Source of the DNA: Candidatus Omnitrophota bacterium
GTDB lineage: Bacteria > Omnitrophota > Gorgyraeia > 2-02-FULL-51-18 > JAGOUK01
Direction of reading: 5' to 3'
NCBI GenBank assembly: GCA_020058965.1
Contig: JAGVCY010000105.1
Location: 1 to 14,020, forward strand
DNA: 14,020 bases
Shown: positions 1 through 7,825 of the stretch, in pieces
How the letters are laid out: the number at the start of each line of letters is the position of its first letter
Numbering within the stretch: position 1 is the first letter of the stretch
Made by a program: the position numbers and the translations under genes
The notes under the pieces: generated by a model
The model's input: only the letters and a program-made list of their open reading frames with translations
Databases searched by the model: none
Told to the model about the DNA's origin: nothing

Positions 1-2
1 CC

Positions 3-2078
3 CACCCTTTTATGGTGCTCGAAGCGATCTTTGACGACTCATTTATGCCAACCAACGTGTACCTCAACGAGCTTGTGATCCGTCACGGCCAAATCGCCGT
101 CCTCCCCGCCGCCGGCGGCCAGCCGATCGAAGTCCTCAAAGAAATTCATTTCCGCACCCTGCTCGAACGCAGACCTCAGATCCCGATCGAAGCGGACTTC
201 AGGACCAGCTTCGGCCGTGGAAGTTTTCACGCGGAGGGCTTGGTGAATCTTTCGGACAGTCGGCATCGGGTCCGGCTCTCCGGCAACATGGAGCGCCTGC
301 CGTCCTGGCTCATCGCCCCGTTGGCCGCCAAAGACGCCCGCGTTCCGATCCTCCGCGGCGATATCGCCCTTGATCTGAGTTTTGACGGACGTTCACTCAT
401 GCGCTTCACGCTGGATACCAAAAAAACTTTGACTCAAGCCGCTTGGGGCCGGCGCGAGATCAGCGGCGAGCTGGGAGCTCACCTGGTGGGCTCGTACGAT
501 CTCTCAAAAGGCGCGATGACTGTCACCGACGGGGTCTGTGACGGCAAGGTTCTTGTGGTCAAAAACCTCACGGATGCCGTCCCCGAGATCAAGATCAGTT
601 CCGCGTCCGTCGCGTGGAATCCGGAGCTCATCGAATTTCCGCGCGTGCAAGGCGCGTGGGGCCCGACGACCTTCACGCTCGAGGGAACGCTCGACCGCGC
701 CGAAGGCCACAGCACCAAGCTCGAATTTCACCAGTCGCTTCAAGACCTGAGTGTGTATCAACCCTTCGCCGCCAAGCTCTTCGCAAATCCGATCAACCTC
801 AGCTCGCTCAAAGGAAAACTCCGTGTCGACGCCTCTCTCTCCGGTCCGATGAAAGACCTCGCACATAACATTCACCTGATCAAGATCGAAGCGCGCGACG
901 CGACGCTGCAGCCAAAAATGCTCAAGACGCCGATCAGCGACATCAACGGAACCCTCCGTATCCAAAACCTGCGCGTGTTCGAGACGGACGATCTGTTTTT
1001 TAAACACGCGAAGGAAGATTACACGCTGAGCGGGCAGATCAATTCGGCGCCGGGCGGCGTGGGCCGGCTTCATGTGAAGCAAAAAAAGTGGGAAGCCAAC
1101 GCGCGCTTCCGCCTCTACCCGGACCGGGCCGAGTTCTCGACCTTCACGCTTGAGTCGGGCGCGTCGTACGCTGGCGCGACCGGAACGATACGCAACTTCA
1201 GCCAGCCGGCGGTCGACGCGGACTTTAGAGCGCATCTCCTGCCGGACGGCCTGGCCGCCGACTGGCAGAACCGCGTGACGTGGCTAAAAAGCCTCAAGCT
1301 CAAAGGGATCGTTGACGCGACCGGAACGATCAAGGGCCCTCTGCAAGTGCCAGCGCAATTGCATCTCAAGCTCAAGGCCAACTCCGCGCGGCTGGTTTAT
1401 TCCGACATGGTGATCTTTGAACCGATCGAAACGGACCTCGCGTATGACGCCGGGATCCTCGACATCAGCTACGCCAAGGCCGGTTTTTACGGAGGGGAAG
1501 CGCGCGCCACCGCGAAGGCGGATTTCACCAACCCCGCCAAGCCCTATTTCGAATCGCACGTGTTCACGCAAGACACGGATCTCAAAAAATTCTGTGAAAA
1601 GTTGGATTTTATAAAAAATAAATTCTCCGGGACGCTCAACACCGATGTGGTTCTGCAGGGATACCTGAACGACGCGAAGTCGATCAAGGGTCATGGTAAT
1701 TTTAGGGCGAGCCAAGGTCAGCTGTGGCAGACAGAACTTTTTAAGCGACTCAAGAAGGTGATGTTTCTGACGATCGAGGGCGCCGAAAACCTAATGTTCA
1801 ACACTGCCGACGGGTCATTCAAAATTGAAAACGGCGGGATCCAGTCCGAGGACTGCGTGCTCTCGTCCAATATCATCGATGTGCATCTGAACGGCCGCAT
1901 CGGCTTCGACTCCAAGCTCGCGCTCAGCGTCATCTCCCGCTTCACCTCCAGCATCATCAAAGAAACCTACGAAGTCGGCGGCCTAGCCCCCGCCCTCATG
2001 AACATCGCCGAGAAAAAAATCACGCCTTACCGCGTCTCCGGCACCCTCAAAGACCCCGTCTTCGCCCCTCAATCCTAG
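3..2078 (+). CDS. AsmA/YhdP-like envelope protein, 5'-truncated
   Basis: The frame is open from the first base of the window, so the ATG at 12 is probably internal and the true start lies upstream. About 690 residues are visible. They show the low-complexity beta-strand pattern of the AsmA superfamily (AsmA, TamB, YhdP), with repeated 'G.L....G.....A.L' type strands. The last ~150 residues (from about nt 1620) match the AsmA-like C-terminal region: FSGTLNTDVVLQG, then GNFRASQGQLW, GSFKIENGGIQSEDC, and a closing YRVSGTLKDPVF strand. Family members are large periplasmic proteins anchored in the inner membrane that help lipid transport to, or assembly of, the outer membrane. That role is known for the family and is inferred here. 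The N-terminal membrane anchor would lie outside the window. It runs toward rdgB, with a large palindrome between the two. Superfamily placement is fairly sure; the exact subfamily is not. Confidence 0.82.
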   Translation, partial: HPFMVLEAIFDDSFMPTNVYLNELVIRHGQIAVLPAAGGQPIEVLKEIHFRTLLERRPQIPIEADFRTSFGRGSFHAEGLVNLSDSRHRVRLSGNMERLPSWLIAPLAAKDARVPILRGDIALDLSFDGRSLMRFTLDTKKTLTQAAWGRREISGELGAHLVGSYDLSKGAMTVTDGVCDGKVLVVKNLTDAVPEIKISSASVAWNPELIEFPRVQGAWGPTTFTLEGTLDRAEGHSTKLEFHQSLQDLSVYQPFAAKLFANPINLSSLKGKLRVDASLSGPMKDLAHNIHLIKIEARDATLQPKMLKTPISDINGTLRIQNLRVFETDDLFFKHAKEDYTLSGQINSAPGGVGRLHVKQKKWEANARFRLYPDRAEFSTFTLESGASYAGATGTIRNFSQPAVDADFRAHLLPDGLAADWQNRVTWLKSLKLKGIVDATGTIKGPLQVPAQLHLKLKANSARLVYSDMVIFEPIETDLAYDAGILDISYAKAGFYGGEARATAKADFTNPAKPYFESHVFTQDTDLKKFCEKLDFIKNKFSGTLNTDVVLQGYLNDAKSIKGHGNFRASQGQLWQTELFKRLKKVMFLTIEGAENLMFNTADGSFKIENGGIQSEDCVLSSNIIDVHLNGRIGFDSKLALSVISRFTSSIIKETYEVGGLAPALMNIAEKKITPYRVSGTLKDPVFAPQS

Positions 2079-2093
2079 TGTTCGGTATCGTGC

Positions 2094-2239
2094 TCCCGCT
2101 TTGTCCGAGTAGATTTCTCTTCGCGGGAGCGCGGCGCCGCCAAGAGTGGCGGCTTGCTCTGCTGCGCCGCTGCGCGATCTAAAGGTCGCTACGCGGCGCA
2201 GGAGTCCTGCGAAGAGAAATCTACTCGGACAAAACGGGA
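2094..2239. repeat. 146-bp near-palindromic element with nested hairpins
   Basis: Two 31-bp outer arms, 2094-2124 and 2209-2239, are complementary at 30 of 31 positions. The single mismatch is at 2099. The interior holds two further hairpins: GCCGCC (2136-2141) pairing with GGCGGC (2148-2153) across a 6-nt loop, and CTGCGCCGC (2162-2170) pairing with GCGGCGCAG (2193-2201). The whole can fold into a cruciform or three-way junction. It lies between the stop of the AsmA-like gene (2078) and the stop of rdgB (2251), which converge, so it could end transcription from both sides. Its size and symmetry also suggest a dispersed palindromic or MITE-like repeat. It encodes nothing convincing. The structure is seen directly; its role is inferred. 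Confidence 0.88.
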
Positions 2240-2250
2240 ACCTGAACCTT

Positions 2251-2853
2251 TTAGAAAAGGTGTTTTTTGAGGAACGCTTTCGTGGCGGAGAGGGCGCGGG
2301 CGCGGTGGCTGATCTGGTTTTTTTGGGCGGGGGTCATTTGGGCGAAGGTTTTTTTGGAGCCGGACGGGATGAAGACGGGGTCGAAGCCGAAGCCGTGAGC
2401 CCCCTTCATGGAGTCGGCGATACGGCCGCTGCAGATGCCTTTGAGGACTTTGATCTTTTTTCCGCGTTGATACAACGCAATGGTGGAGCAGAAAAAAGCG
2501 GAACGCTTTGAAGTGGCCTTGCCGGCGAGCAAGCGGAGTAATTTTTTATTGTTGTCGAGATAGTTGCAGCCGGGGCCGGCGAAGCGCGCTGAGTACACAC
2601 CGGGCCGATTGTTTAGCGCGCGGACGCAGAGGCCTGAGTCATCGGCCAGTGTTAGGTGATCGGAGAGCTTCGAATACGCGCGCGCTTTTTTGCAAGCGTT
2701 GGCCTCAAACGTCCGCCCGTTTTCGATCACCTTCGGCGCGTTAGGAAAATCCGCCAGCGTCAGAACTTTGACTTTAAAATCCGCTAGGAGCCGCTCTAAC
2801 TCTCGGGCCTTATCCTTGTTGGCGCTCCCGATCACAATCGCAAAAGACTTCAC
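2251..2853 (-). CDS. rdgB: XTP/dITP diphosphatase (RdgB/HAM1 family)
   Basis: The 200-residue protein has the usual family length. It hydrolyses non-canonical purine nucleoside triphosphates (dITP, XTP) to the monophosphate plus pyrophosphate, keeping them out of DNA and RNA. Visible family motifs are the N-terminal IGSANKDKARELE substrate loop, the LADDSGLCVRAL metal-binding motif followed by RPGVYSARFAG, GFGFDPVFIP, and the C-terminal ISHRARAL. The start is GTG at 2851-2853, directly abutting the TAG stop of rph (2854-2856), so the gene is translationally coupled to rph and has no separate promoter. No strong Shine-Dalgarno is visible inside the rph tail. The rph-rdgB pairing is common in bacteria. 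The gene ends 11 bp before the large palindrome. Confidence 0.96.
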   Translation of the reverse strand: MKSFAIVIGSANKDKARELERLLADFKVKVLTLADFPNAPKVIENGRTFEANACKKARAYSKLSDHLTLADDSGLCVRALNNRPGVYSARFAGPGCNYLDNNKKLLRLLAGKATSKRSAFFCSTIALYQRGKKIKVLKGICSGRIADSMKGAHGFGFDPVFIPSGSKKTFAQMTPAQKNQISHRARALSATKAFLKKHLF

Positions 2854-3570
2854 CTATTTGATCGCTTTTTTCTGCAATTGAACCAGCTCCTGAATTCCGG
2901 ACTTAGCCAACGCGATAAGCTTTTTCATCGCGGCGTCGTCGAAGGGCTCGCGCTCCGCGGTGCCCTGCACTTCGATGAACTTGCCGGAGCCGGTCATGAT
3001 GATATTCATGTCGACATCGGCCGTTGAATCCTCGGTGTAGCACAGGTCCAGGCACGGTACGCCGCCGACCACGCCCACGCTCACCGCGGCCACATGATCC
3101 CGAATGGGGTTTTCTTGAATAGCGCCGTCCTTGAGCAGCTTCTGCACCGCATGCGCCAACGCCACAAATCCGCCCGTGATGGCCGCGCAGCGCGTCCCGC
3201 CGTCGCCCGACATCACGTCGCAATCGATCAGGATCGTTCTCTCGCCGAGCTTGGCCATATCGACCACGCTACGCAAGCTGCGACCAATCAGCCGCTGAAT
3301 CTCGGAACTCCGCCCGTCAATTTTTCCTTTAGAAATATCGCGCGGCACGCGGGTCGGACAGGACCGCGGCAGCATCGCGTACTCGGCCGTGACCCAACCC
3401 TTCCCCGCTCCCTTCATGAACGGCGGCACGCGATTCTCGACCGTCGCGGTGCTAAGCACCTCCGTCTCCCCCACCGTCACCAGACACGACCCCTCCGCAT
3501 GCCGGTTGGCTCCCGCCTTCAGCCGCACCGGTCTCATCTCATTTGCCTTCCGCCCGTTCAATCGCTTCAT
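2854..3570 (-). CDS. rph: Ribonuclease PH
   Basis: The 238-residue protein is the normal size for RNase PH, a phosphate-dependent 3'-to-5' exoribonuclease that trims tRNA 3' ends and works as a hexameric ring. Diagnostic stretches are the N-terminal [17 protein letters not shown], then [30 protein letters not shown] (phosphate-binding arginine region), the active-site segment [17 protein letters not shown], and [18 protein letters not shown] near the C-terminus. The active site reads SGDGGTRCA where many homologues have QADGGTRTA; the key Asp and Arg are kept. The ATG has a strong ribosome-binding site just upstream (3573-3580), which settles the start. It is the first gene of the rph-rdgB pair. 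Its upstream gap holds a TTGTCG-N17-TATACT promoter. Confidence 0.97.
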   Translation of the reverse strand: MKRLNGRKANEMRPVRLKAGANRHAEGSCLVTVGETEVLSTATVENRVPPFMKGAGKGWVTAEYAMLPRSCPTRVPRDISKGKIDGRSSEIQRLIGRSLRSVVDMAKLGERTILIDCDVMSGDGGTRCAAITGGFVALAHAVQKLLKDGAIQENPIRDHVAAVSVGVVGGVPCLDLCYTEDSTADVDMNIIMTGSGKFIEVQGTAEREPFDDAAMKKLIALAKSGIQELVQLQKKAIK

Positions 3571-3572
3571 CG

Positions 3573-3580
3573 CTTCCCCT
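3573..3580 (-). promoter_or_regulatory. Ribosome-binding site of rph
   Basis: AGGGGAAG on the minus strand sits two bases before the ATG of rph. It is one of the clearest Shine-Dalgarno sequences in the window and supports that start. Confidence 0.7.
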
Positions 3581-3647
3581 ATTCGTTCTGTTGAGCTAAG
3601 CAGTGGATTTATGAGACCCGTCGCAAAAGGCGCCGTTCTTGTGATTC

Positions 3648-3676
3648 AGTATAGGTGTTCGAGGGGGTTCCGACAA
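3648..3676 (-). promoter_or_regulatory. Sigma-70-type promoter for rph-rdgB
   Basis: On the minus strand, TTGTCG (3671-3676) is followed after exactly 17 bp by TATACT (3648-3653). The same hexamers and spacing appear upstream of the DASS gene and of the histidine kinase. Identity with the copy at 9506-9534 runs on for a 13-base block, GTTGTCGGAACCC, covering the -35 box. Transcription would begin near 3641, giving a leader of about 70 nt before rph. The rest of the longer repeat seen at the other two sites is not recognisable here. GGGTT-gtcgg-AACCC can also form a hairpin, so a weak terminator for the upstream DASS gene may overlap. Confidence 0.65.
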
Positions 3677-3688
3677 CCCGCGGTCTCT

Positions 3689-5083
3689 TTATTTAAAAAT
3701 GAACGGGACGAACCCCGCAGCTATCCAAACGATGGGAATACACGCCAAGTCAGCAAGCAGGCCGACATAGATCATATCCCGAAGGCGAATCAACTTGGAT
3801 CCGTAGACCATCGCGTTGGCCGGCGTAGAAACCGGAAGCGTCAAACCCAGGCTCGTTCCAAATGTTGCGGCAAATGCCAGCGAAAGGCCCGCGATCTTAT
3901 CCTGTCCGACCGCCGAAAGGACCAAAGGGATCATGACATTGGCCGCGGCCGTATTCGACGCAATGGTGCTGAACACCGCCGCCACGAGAACGGTGACCAG
4001 GATCAGAGGATAATAATTTCCTGAGGCCGGCGGCTGCAGCCAGGCACTGCCGAGAAAAGCGCCGAGGCCGGTATCAAATATGGCGCGGCCAAGCGCGATC
4101 CCTCCGCCAAAAAGCAGAACCGTCCCCCAATCGATGGCGAGCGTGTCCTTCCAGCGCAGAATTCGTTCGCCCCAAAACGCTCCGGACGGCAGAACAAAAA
4201 GGATCCCGGAGGCGAGGATACCGACAACCGCCGGCGGAAATCCAATCACCCAACACACCACGGCGCCGGCGAAGCAAAAAAAAGTGATGCGCTCGGCCAT
4301 CGACCATGCTCCCGGCGGGTGGAAGGCCGCTTTTAAATTTTGGAGTTGTTTGGAGGCGCTTCGCGTGGGCGGGTGGAGCACAAAAATCACGATCAGGTAA
4401 CGCACGACAAGAATCACCGCCGCCAGCGGAAGTCCGATCACCATCCATTTAAAAAATCCAACCTTCACCCCGAGAATGTCGCTCATGAAGGCCACTGCGA
4501 TGAGATTGGGCGGGGTGCCTACCGGAGACGCCATTGCGCCGGCCGACGCCGCATACGGCAGAATGAGCAAAATCGCCGCCGCGTACCTGCGGTCTGACTT
4601 TTCGGCCATGCGGGCCAAGACCAGCGCCGCCGGCAGCAGCATAGCGACCGTCGTCGTGATGCTGAGCCACATGGCTAGACCCCATGCGACCAAGCCAAAC
4701 GCCCACAGCGTGCGGTGCGAATCGCCTCCCACCCAGGGATGGACGATCAACGCGTGCGCCACACGGTTGTCGAGCCCGTGCCGGTGCATGGCGTGGGCAA
4801 GCAAAAAACTTCCGATAAATAAAAAAAGGACCGGATCCGTGAACGATTGCATCAAGACCGCTGTGGACATGGCGCCCGCCGCCAGGCAGAGCGCGCAGCC
4901 GAGAAGCGCGGTGACCCAAAGAGGGGCCGATTCCATGATCCAAAAAGAGACCACCAGAACCATGATGGCAAGCAATCGGTGGGCTTCCGCGGACAGGCTT
5001 GGAATGGGTATAAGCCAAACCAATACGGCCAACACAACCCCAAAAATACTTTGAAACTTGATGCGGGCTACCGGATGCTTCAA
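3689..5083 (-). CDS. DASS (SLC13)-family anion-sodium symporter
   Basis: The 464-residue hydrophobic protein has the two-half layout of the divalent anion:Na+ symporter family, inner-membrane carriers for di- or tricarboxylates, sulfate or similar anions. Landmarks are TM1 at about residues 12-28, the first re-entrant hairpin motif at 140-150 (WLSITTTVAMLLP), GTPPNLIAVAF at 189-199, the second SNT motif at 376-378 (IASNTAAANVMIPL), and LPVSTPANAMVYGS at 416-429. The first hairpin reads SIT where the family usually has SNT; the SNT asparagines help bind substrate carboxylates, so substrate or affinity may differ. The start is TTG at 5081-5083 with no good ribosome-binding site. It is favoured because it keeps TM1 whole; a GTG at residue 17 would cut into it. 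The start codon lies at the edge of the promoter-bearing repeat. The substrate cannot be named. Confidence 0.88.
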   Translation of the reverse strand: MKHPVARIKFQSIFGVVLAVLVWLIPIPSLSAEAHRLLAIMVLVVSFWIMESAPLWVTALLGCALCLAAGAMSTAVLMQSFTDPVLFLFIGSFLLAHAMHRHGLDNRVAHALIVHPWVGGDSHRTLWAFGLVAWGLAMWLSITTTVAMLLPAALVLARMAEKSDRRYAAAILLILPYAASAGAMASPVGTPPNLIAVAFMSDILGVKVGFFKWMVIGLPLAAVILVVRYLIVIFVLHPPTRSASKQLQNLKAAFHPPGAWSMAERITFFCFAGAVVCWVIGFPPAVVGILASGILFVLPSGAFWGERILRWKDTLAIDWGTVLLFGGGIALGRAIFDTGLGAFLGSAWLQPPASGNYYPLILVTVLVAAVFSTIASNTAAANVMIPLVLSAVGQDKIAGLSLAFAATFGTSLGLTLPVSTPANAMVYGSKLIRLRDMIYVGLLADLACIPIVWIAAGFVPFIFK

Positions 5084-5154
5084 ATTTTGCGCTTGTGGAA
5101 GGGAGTGAAAATTGTCTGTTCGTCTATTTTCGGGGAGTTGCGCATTGTTGCATT

Positions 5155-5183
5155 AGTATATGCGCTCAAAGGGCTTCCGACAA
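5155..5183 (-). promoter_or_regulatory. Sigma-70-type promoter for the DASS gene
   Basis: TTGTCG (5178-5183) and TATACT (5155-5160) on the minus strand are 17 bp apart, matching the copies upstream of rph and of the kinase. A start near 5148 gives a leader of about 65 nt to the TTG start. It lies in the best-conserved part of repeat copy A. Confidence 0.68.
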
Positions 5184-5243
5184 CAAGACACTCAGTGGGT
5201 CTTGCGCCTACTATCGGCTATTATCGGCTGGTTGAGGCAGTTG

Positions 5244-5263
5244 TGGTATCCGAGTGGTATCCC
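5244..5263 (-). promoter_or_regulatory. Paired TGGTATCC boxes upstream of the DASS promoter
   Basis: TGGTATCCG (5244-5252) and TGGTATCCC (5255-5263) are direct repeats whose starts are 11 bp apart, about one helical turn. They lie about 60-80 bp upstream of the -35 box. Copy B at 9595-9614 keeps the same pair and spacing. This suggests a tandem activator or regulator site, but the regulator is unknown. Confidence 0.5.
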
Positions 5264-5272
5264 AAACAGAGA

Positions 5273-5287
5273 AATGCCCCGGGCATT
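5273..5287 (-). terminator. Possible weak terminator after the kinase-ATPase operon
   Basis: AATGCCC and GGGCATT form a short palindrome 23 bp past the stop of the receiver-ATPase gene. On the minus strand it is followed by a T-rich but interrupted run (ATTTCTCTGTTT). The perfect stem can be only about 5 bp once a loop is allowed, so this is tentative. Confidence 0.28.
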
Positions 5288-5309
5288 CGCTTTAGAGACG
5301 CTCGTTTTC

Positions 5310-7442
5310 TTAGAGTTGGTGGTGTTTAAGCACCAGTTTCATGCGCGCGATCAGCTTATCTTTGTCAAATGGCTTACACAGGTAGTCGTCCGCGCCGGCA
5401 TCGAGACCCGCGAGCTCACTTTCTTTGTCCTGACGGGCGGTAAGTATCATGATCGGGATCGAGGCGGTCTCAAGATTTTTTTTGAGGATCGAGGTCGCCT
5501 CGAAGCCATTCATTTTTGGCATGGTGACGTCAGTGATGATGATATCCGGATGGTGCTTTAGCGCTTTTTCCACAAGTTCTTCGCCGTCCCTCGCCTTGAT
5601 CACCTCATAGCCCGCCATCTCCAAGCGCGAAACAAGCACTTCGAGGATCCCTTCATCGTCCTCCGCGGCAAGCACACGGATGTTCGCACCTGGACGGCGC
5701 AATTGATGCATTCTTTCATCAATTTCCCAAACCTCCGCCACCCGCGCGAGTTCTTCGAGCGATGTGACACCCTGAGCGACTCTGCGCATCCCGGATTGGG
5801 CCAGTGATTTAAACCCGATTTTTCGGGCTTCTTTAAATAGCTCATCATCCGAGGCGCGCGCTGCGATGAGCGACCGCATCGCATCGTTGACCTCGAAGAT
5901 CTCAAAAATCGCCGTTCGGCCGTAGAATCCTGTGAACCTGCATCTCCGGCACCCCTTGCCCGTATGGAATTTTTGAATCCCCAGCTCGTCGATATGCACG
6001 CGATACTTCTCCAGCAGCTTCGGGTCCGGAGCATGCTCGGTCTTGCATTCACCGCAAATGACCTTGACCAGCCGCTGAGCAACGACCAATACCACCGAGG
6101 AGGCCACCAAATAGGGTTCAAGACCGATATCAAAGAGCCGCGTGATGGAGGATGCGGCATTCTTCGTGTGCAGCGTCGAAAAAACAAGACGTCCGGTCAG
6201 CGCGGCCTGCGCCGCCATGTCCGCGGTCTCTTTATCGCGGATCTCGCCGATCAGAACAATATCAGGATCCTGTCTGAGGATACTGCGCAGACCACTGGCG
6301 AATGTGATGTTCTTGATCGGGTTTACCGGAATCTGCGAAAGTCCGTCGATCATGTACTCAACGGGATCCTCCAGCGTGACAATGTTCTTCTTGGATAACT
6401 TGAGATGATTCAACGCGGCGTACAGTGTCGAGGTCTTGCCGGAGCCTGTTGGTCCGGTGACAAGAATCATGCCGTTTGGCTTGGACAACGACCGCATAAA
6501 AAGCTCGAGCTCCGGAGGATCCAACCCGATGTCCTTGATCTGGATCTTCGCCTCCTTGAAGTCGAGAATGCGGATCACCGCCTTCTCGCCGTGGATAGTC
6601 GGCACGATCGATATCCGCAGATCCACATCGCGGCCGTCGGCGGAGATCCGAGCGCGGCCGTCCTGTGCCTGGCGGTGCTCGGCGATGTTAAGGTTTGACA
6701 TGATCTTGATCCGCGAAATGATCTGAGGGTGAAGGGACTTGGCAAAAGTCGCGATCTCTTTCATTTCACCATCAATACGCTCGCGCACGACGAAGCCGCT
6801 CTCCTGCGCCTCCAGATGAATATCGCTCACGCGATTTTTTAGCGCGTCACTCAGAATGAAGCTGACCAGCTGCACGGCCGGCGAGTCATCATCCGCCAGT
6901 TGGTCGATCACGACTGTCGAGTCAAGTTGACCGCCGACGTCCGCGATCTCTCCCTCCGAAAGAGTGGCTATGTTCTTCAGAATCTCATAAATCTGGTCAT
7001 TGGCCTGGTAATGTTCGTTGATGCACGCGCCGATCGCCGTTTTGGACGCAAGAATCGGTTGGATGGGATGCTCGGCAATCGTCTCAAGCTCTTCTTTAGA
7101 ATTCAAATCTAACGGGTCACCCATCGCTACGACAAGCACCCGTCCTTCTAGCCTCAAAGGAAAAGCTCCGTACATTTTCGCGGTCTTGTATGACAGGAGC
7201 TTGAGTACAGCCGGATCCTTTTTTTCTTTATCAAGGTTATATGCGGAAATGCTGCAGGCGGTCGAATAGGACTTGAGATAGTCCTCCTCACTCAAAAATC
7301 CCATATCTATGAGGACTTCGTGAATGGGACGGCGGGCTCCGAGCCGCTTGTCCTCCGCATCACGGAGTTGTTCCCTGGTGATCCGCTTGTCTTTGAGAAG
7401 CGCTTCGGTGATGCTCACACCTGATCTTGCCGGATCAACCAT
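5310..7442 (-). CDS. GspE/PilB-type secretion/pilus ATPase with C-terminal receiver domain
   Basis: The 710-residue protein has an N-terminal GspE/MshE-like region (about 10-145), the hexameric assembly-ATPase core (about 185-575) and a response-regulator receiver domain (about 588-708). In the core: Walker A GPTGSGKT at 330-337, Asp box TLEDPVEY from 356, Walker B DPDIVLIGEIRD from 392, His box FSTLHT at 421-426, and a zinc-binding pair CGEC (463, 466) and CRRC (498, 501). In the receiver: acidic cluster E594-D595-D596, phosphoacceptor D638, T668 and K690, all the residues needed for phosphorylation. Such ATPases drive type IV pilus extension or type II secretion from the cytoplasm. The C-terminal receiver is unusual. 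The N-terminal region has only degenerate RLG-type repeats, so c-di-GMP binding is doubtful. It starts 4 bp after the free response regulator, with no obvious ribosome-binding site, so translation is probably coupled. No pilin or secretin genes are nearby. Confidence 0.95.
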   Translation of the reverse strand: MVDPARSGVSITEALLKDKRITREQLRDAEDKRLGARRPIHEVLIDMGFLSEEDYLKSYSTACSISAYNLDKEKKDPAVLKLLSYKTAKMYGAFPLRLEGRVLVVAMGDPLDLNSKEELETIAEHPIQPILASKTAIGACINEHYQANDQIYEILKNIATLSEGEIADVGGQLDSTVVIDQLADDDSPAVQLVSFILSDALKNRVSDIHLEAQESGFVVRERIDGEMKEIATFAKSLHPQIISRIKIMSNLNIAEHRQAQDGRARISADGRDVDLRISIVPTIHGEKAVIRILDFKEAKIQIKDIGLDPPELELFMRSLSKPNGMILVTGPTGSGKTSTLYAALNHLKLSKKNIVTLEDPVEYMIDGLSQIPVNPIKNITFASGLRSILRQDPDIVLIGEIRDKETADMAAQAALTGRLVFSTLHTKNAASSITRLFDIGLEPYLVASSVVLVVAQRLVKVICGECKTEHAPDPKLLEKYRVHIDELGIQKFHTGKGCRRCRFTGFYGRTAIFEIFEVNDAMRSLIAARASDDELFKEARKIGFKSLAQSGMRRVAQGVTSLEELARVAEVWEIDERMHQLRRPGANIRVLAAEDDEGILEVLVSRLEMAGYEVIKARDGEELVEKALKHHPDIIITDVTMPKMNGFEATSILKKNLETASIPIMILTARQDKESELAGLDAGADDYLCKPFDKDKLIARMKLVLKHHQL

Positions 7443-7446
7443 GCTT

Positions 7447-7818
7447 TTAACGCGGTTCTGTCAGCCGTTTGATCGTGGCGATAAGCTCTAAATGATCATA
7501 TGGTTTTTCAAAAAAAGCATCGGCACCGGCATCGAGCACGGCTTTTTTAAGCGCCGCATCTTTGGACCCGGTAAGGATCAGGATCGGAATCAAGTTGGTT
7601 CGCACCGATTGCCTGAGGTTGCGAAGAACCGAAAGCCCTCCACCGGCGGGCAGCATCAAGTCGAGGATGACCAAATTGGGCTTGAATTTGTGACATTCGC
7701 TGATGGCCATAATGGCGTCCGGCGCTGCCGCCACCTCATAACCCGCATCCTGGAGACGATGGCAGAGCACCATAGCGATATCCTGCTCGTCCTCTACGAT
7801 CAATACCCTCTTCGGCAT
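7447..7818 (-). CDS. Single-domain (CheY-like) response regulator
   Basis: The 123-residue protein is a complete receiver domain with no output domain. It has the acidic cluster E9-D10-E11, phosphoacceptor D53 (VILDLMLPAGGG), T83 and K105 followed by P. The frame stays open upstream to 7929, but the start is placed at the ATG at 7816-7818. That ATG is preceded by AAGGAG at suitable spacing, and the next residues (PKRVLIVEDE) are the normal beginning of a receiver. The longer version would overlap the kinase gene. It lies 31 bp after the kinase stop and 4 bp before the receiver-ATPase gene, so the three genes form one operon. It probably takes phosphate from the kinase and may act as a shuttle, a sink, or a binding partner of the ATPase. 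Those roles are inferred. Confidence 0.92.
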   Translation of the reverse strand: MPKRVLIVEDEQDIAMVLCHRLQDAGYEVAAAPDAIMAISECHKFKPNLVILDLMLPAGGGLSVLRNLRQSVRTNLIPILILTGSKDAALKKAVLDAGADAFFEKPYDHLELIATIKRLTEPR

Positions 7819-7825
7819 CAGCTGA

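Larger units (their letters stand above)
5081..5265. repeat. Dispersed intergenic repeat, copy A
   Basis: This is the first of two related intergenic elements; the other is at 9432-9616. Positions 5081-5189 align without gaps to 9432-9540. 5122-5189 matches 62 of 68 bases, 5081-5098 matches 16 of 18, and the 23 bases between are diverged but of equal length. Similarity continues with small gaps to the TGGTATCC boxes at 5244-5263. Within copy A an 8-bp unit, TATCGGCT, is duplicated (about 5213-5229). It fills most of the 226-bp gap between the ATPase stop and the DASS start. It contains a promoter and a paired box, annotated separately. No frame stays open in both copies, so it is read as non-coding. 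Confidence 0.85.

Noticed and set aside
504..1235. 243-residue minus-strand open frame inside the AsmA-like gene
   Set aside because: It is arginine-rich shadow coding opposite a clearly recognisable protein, with no family resemblance and no ribosome-binding site.
2094..2239. Simple rho-independent terminator
   Set aside because: The stem is far longer than needed, the interior has separate hairpins, and there is no U-run at the stem end on either strand. It is kept as a repeat with possible terminator activity.
3389..5329. Several plus-strand open frames of 100-210 residues opposite rph and the DASS gene
   Set aside because: They are antisense to well-recognised genes and have the biased composition of high-GC shadows.
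5100..5330. Shared peptide-like pattern (LVYA.K..PTTR) in the plus-strand frames of repeat copies A and B
   Set aside because: The frame breaks soon after in copy B (stop at about 9544) and similarity is at the DNA level, centred on promoter hexamers. It is read as non-coding.
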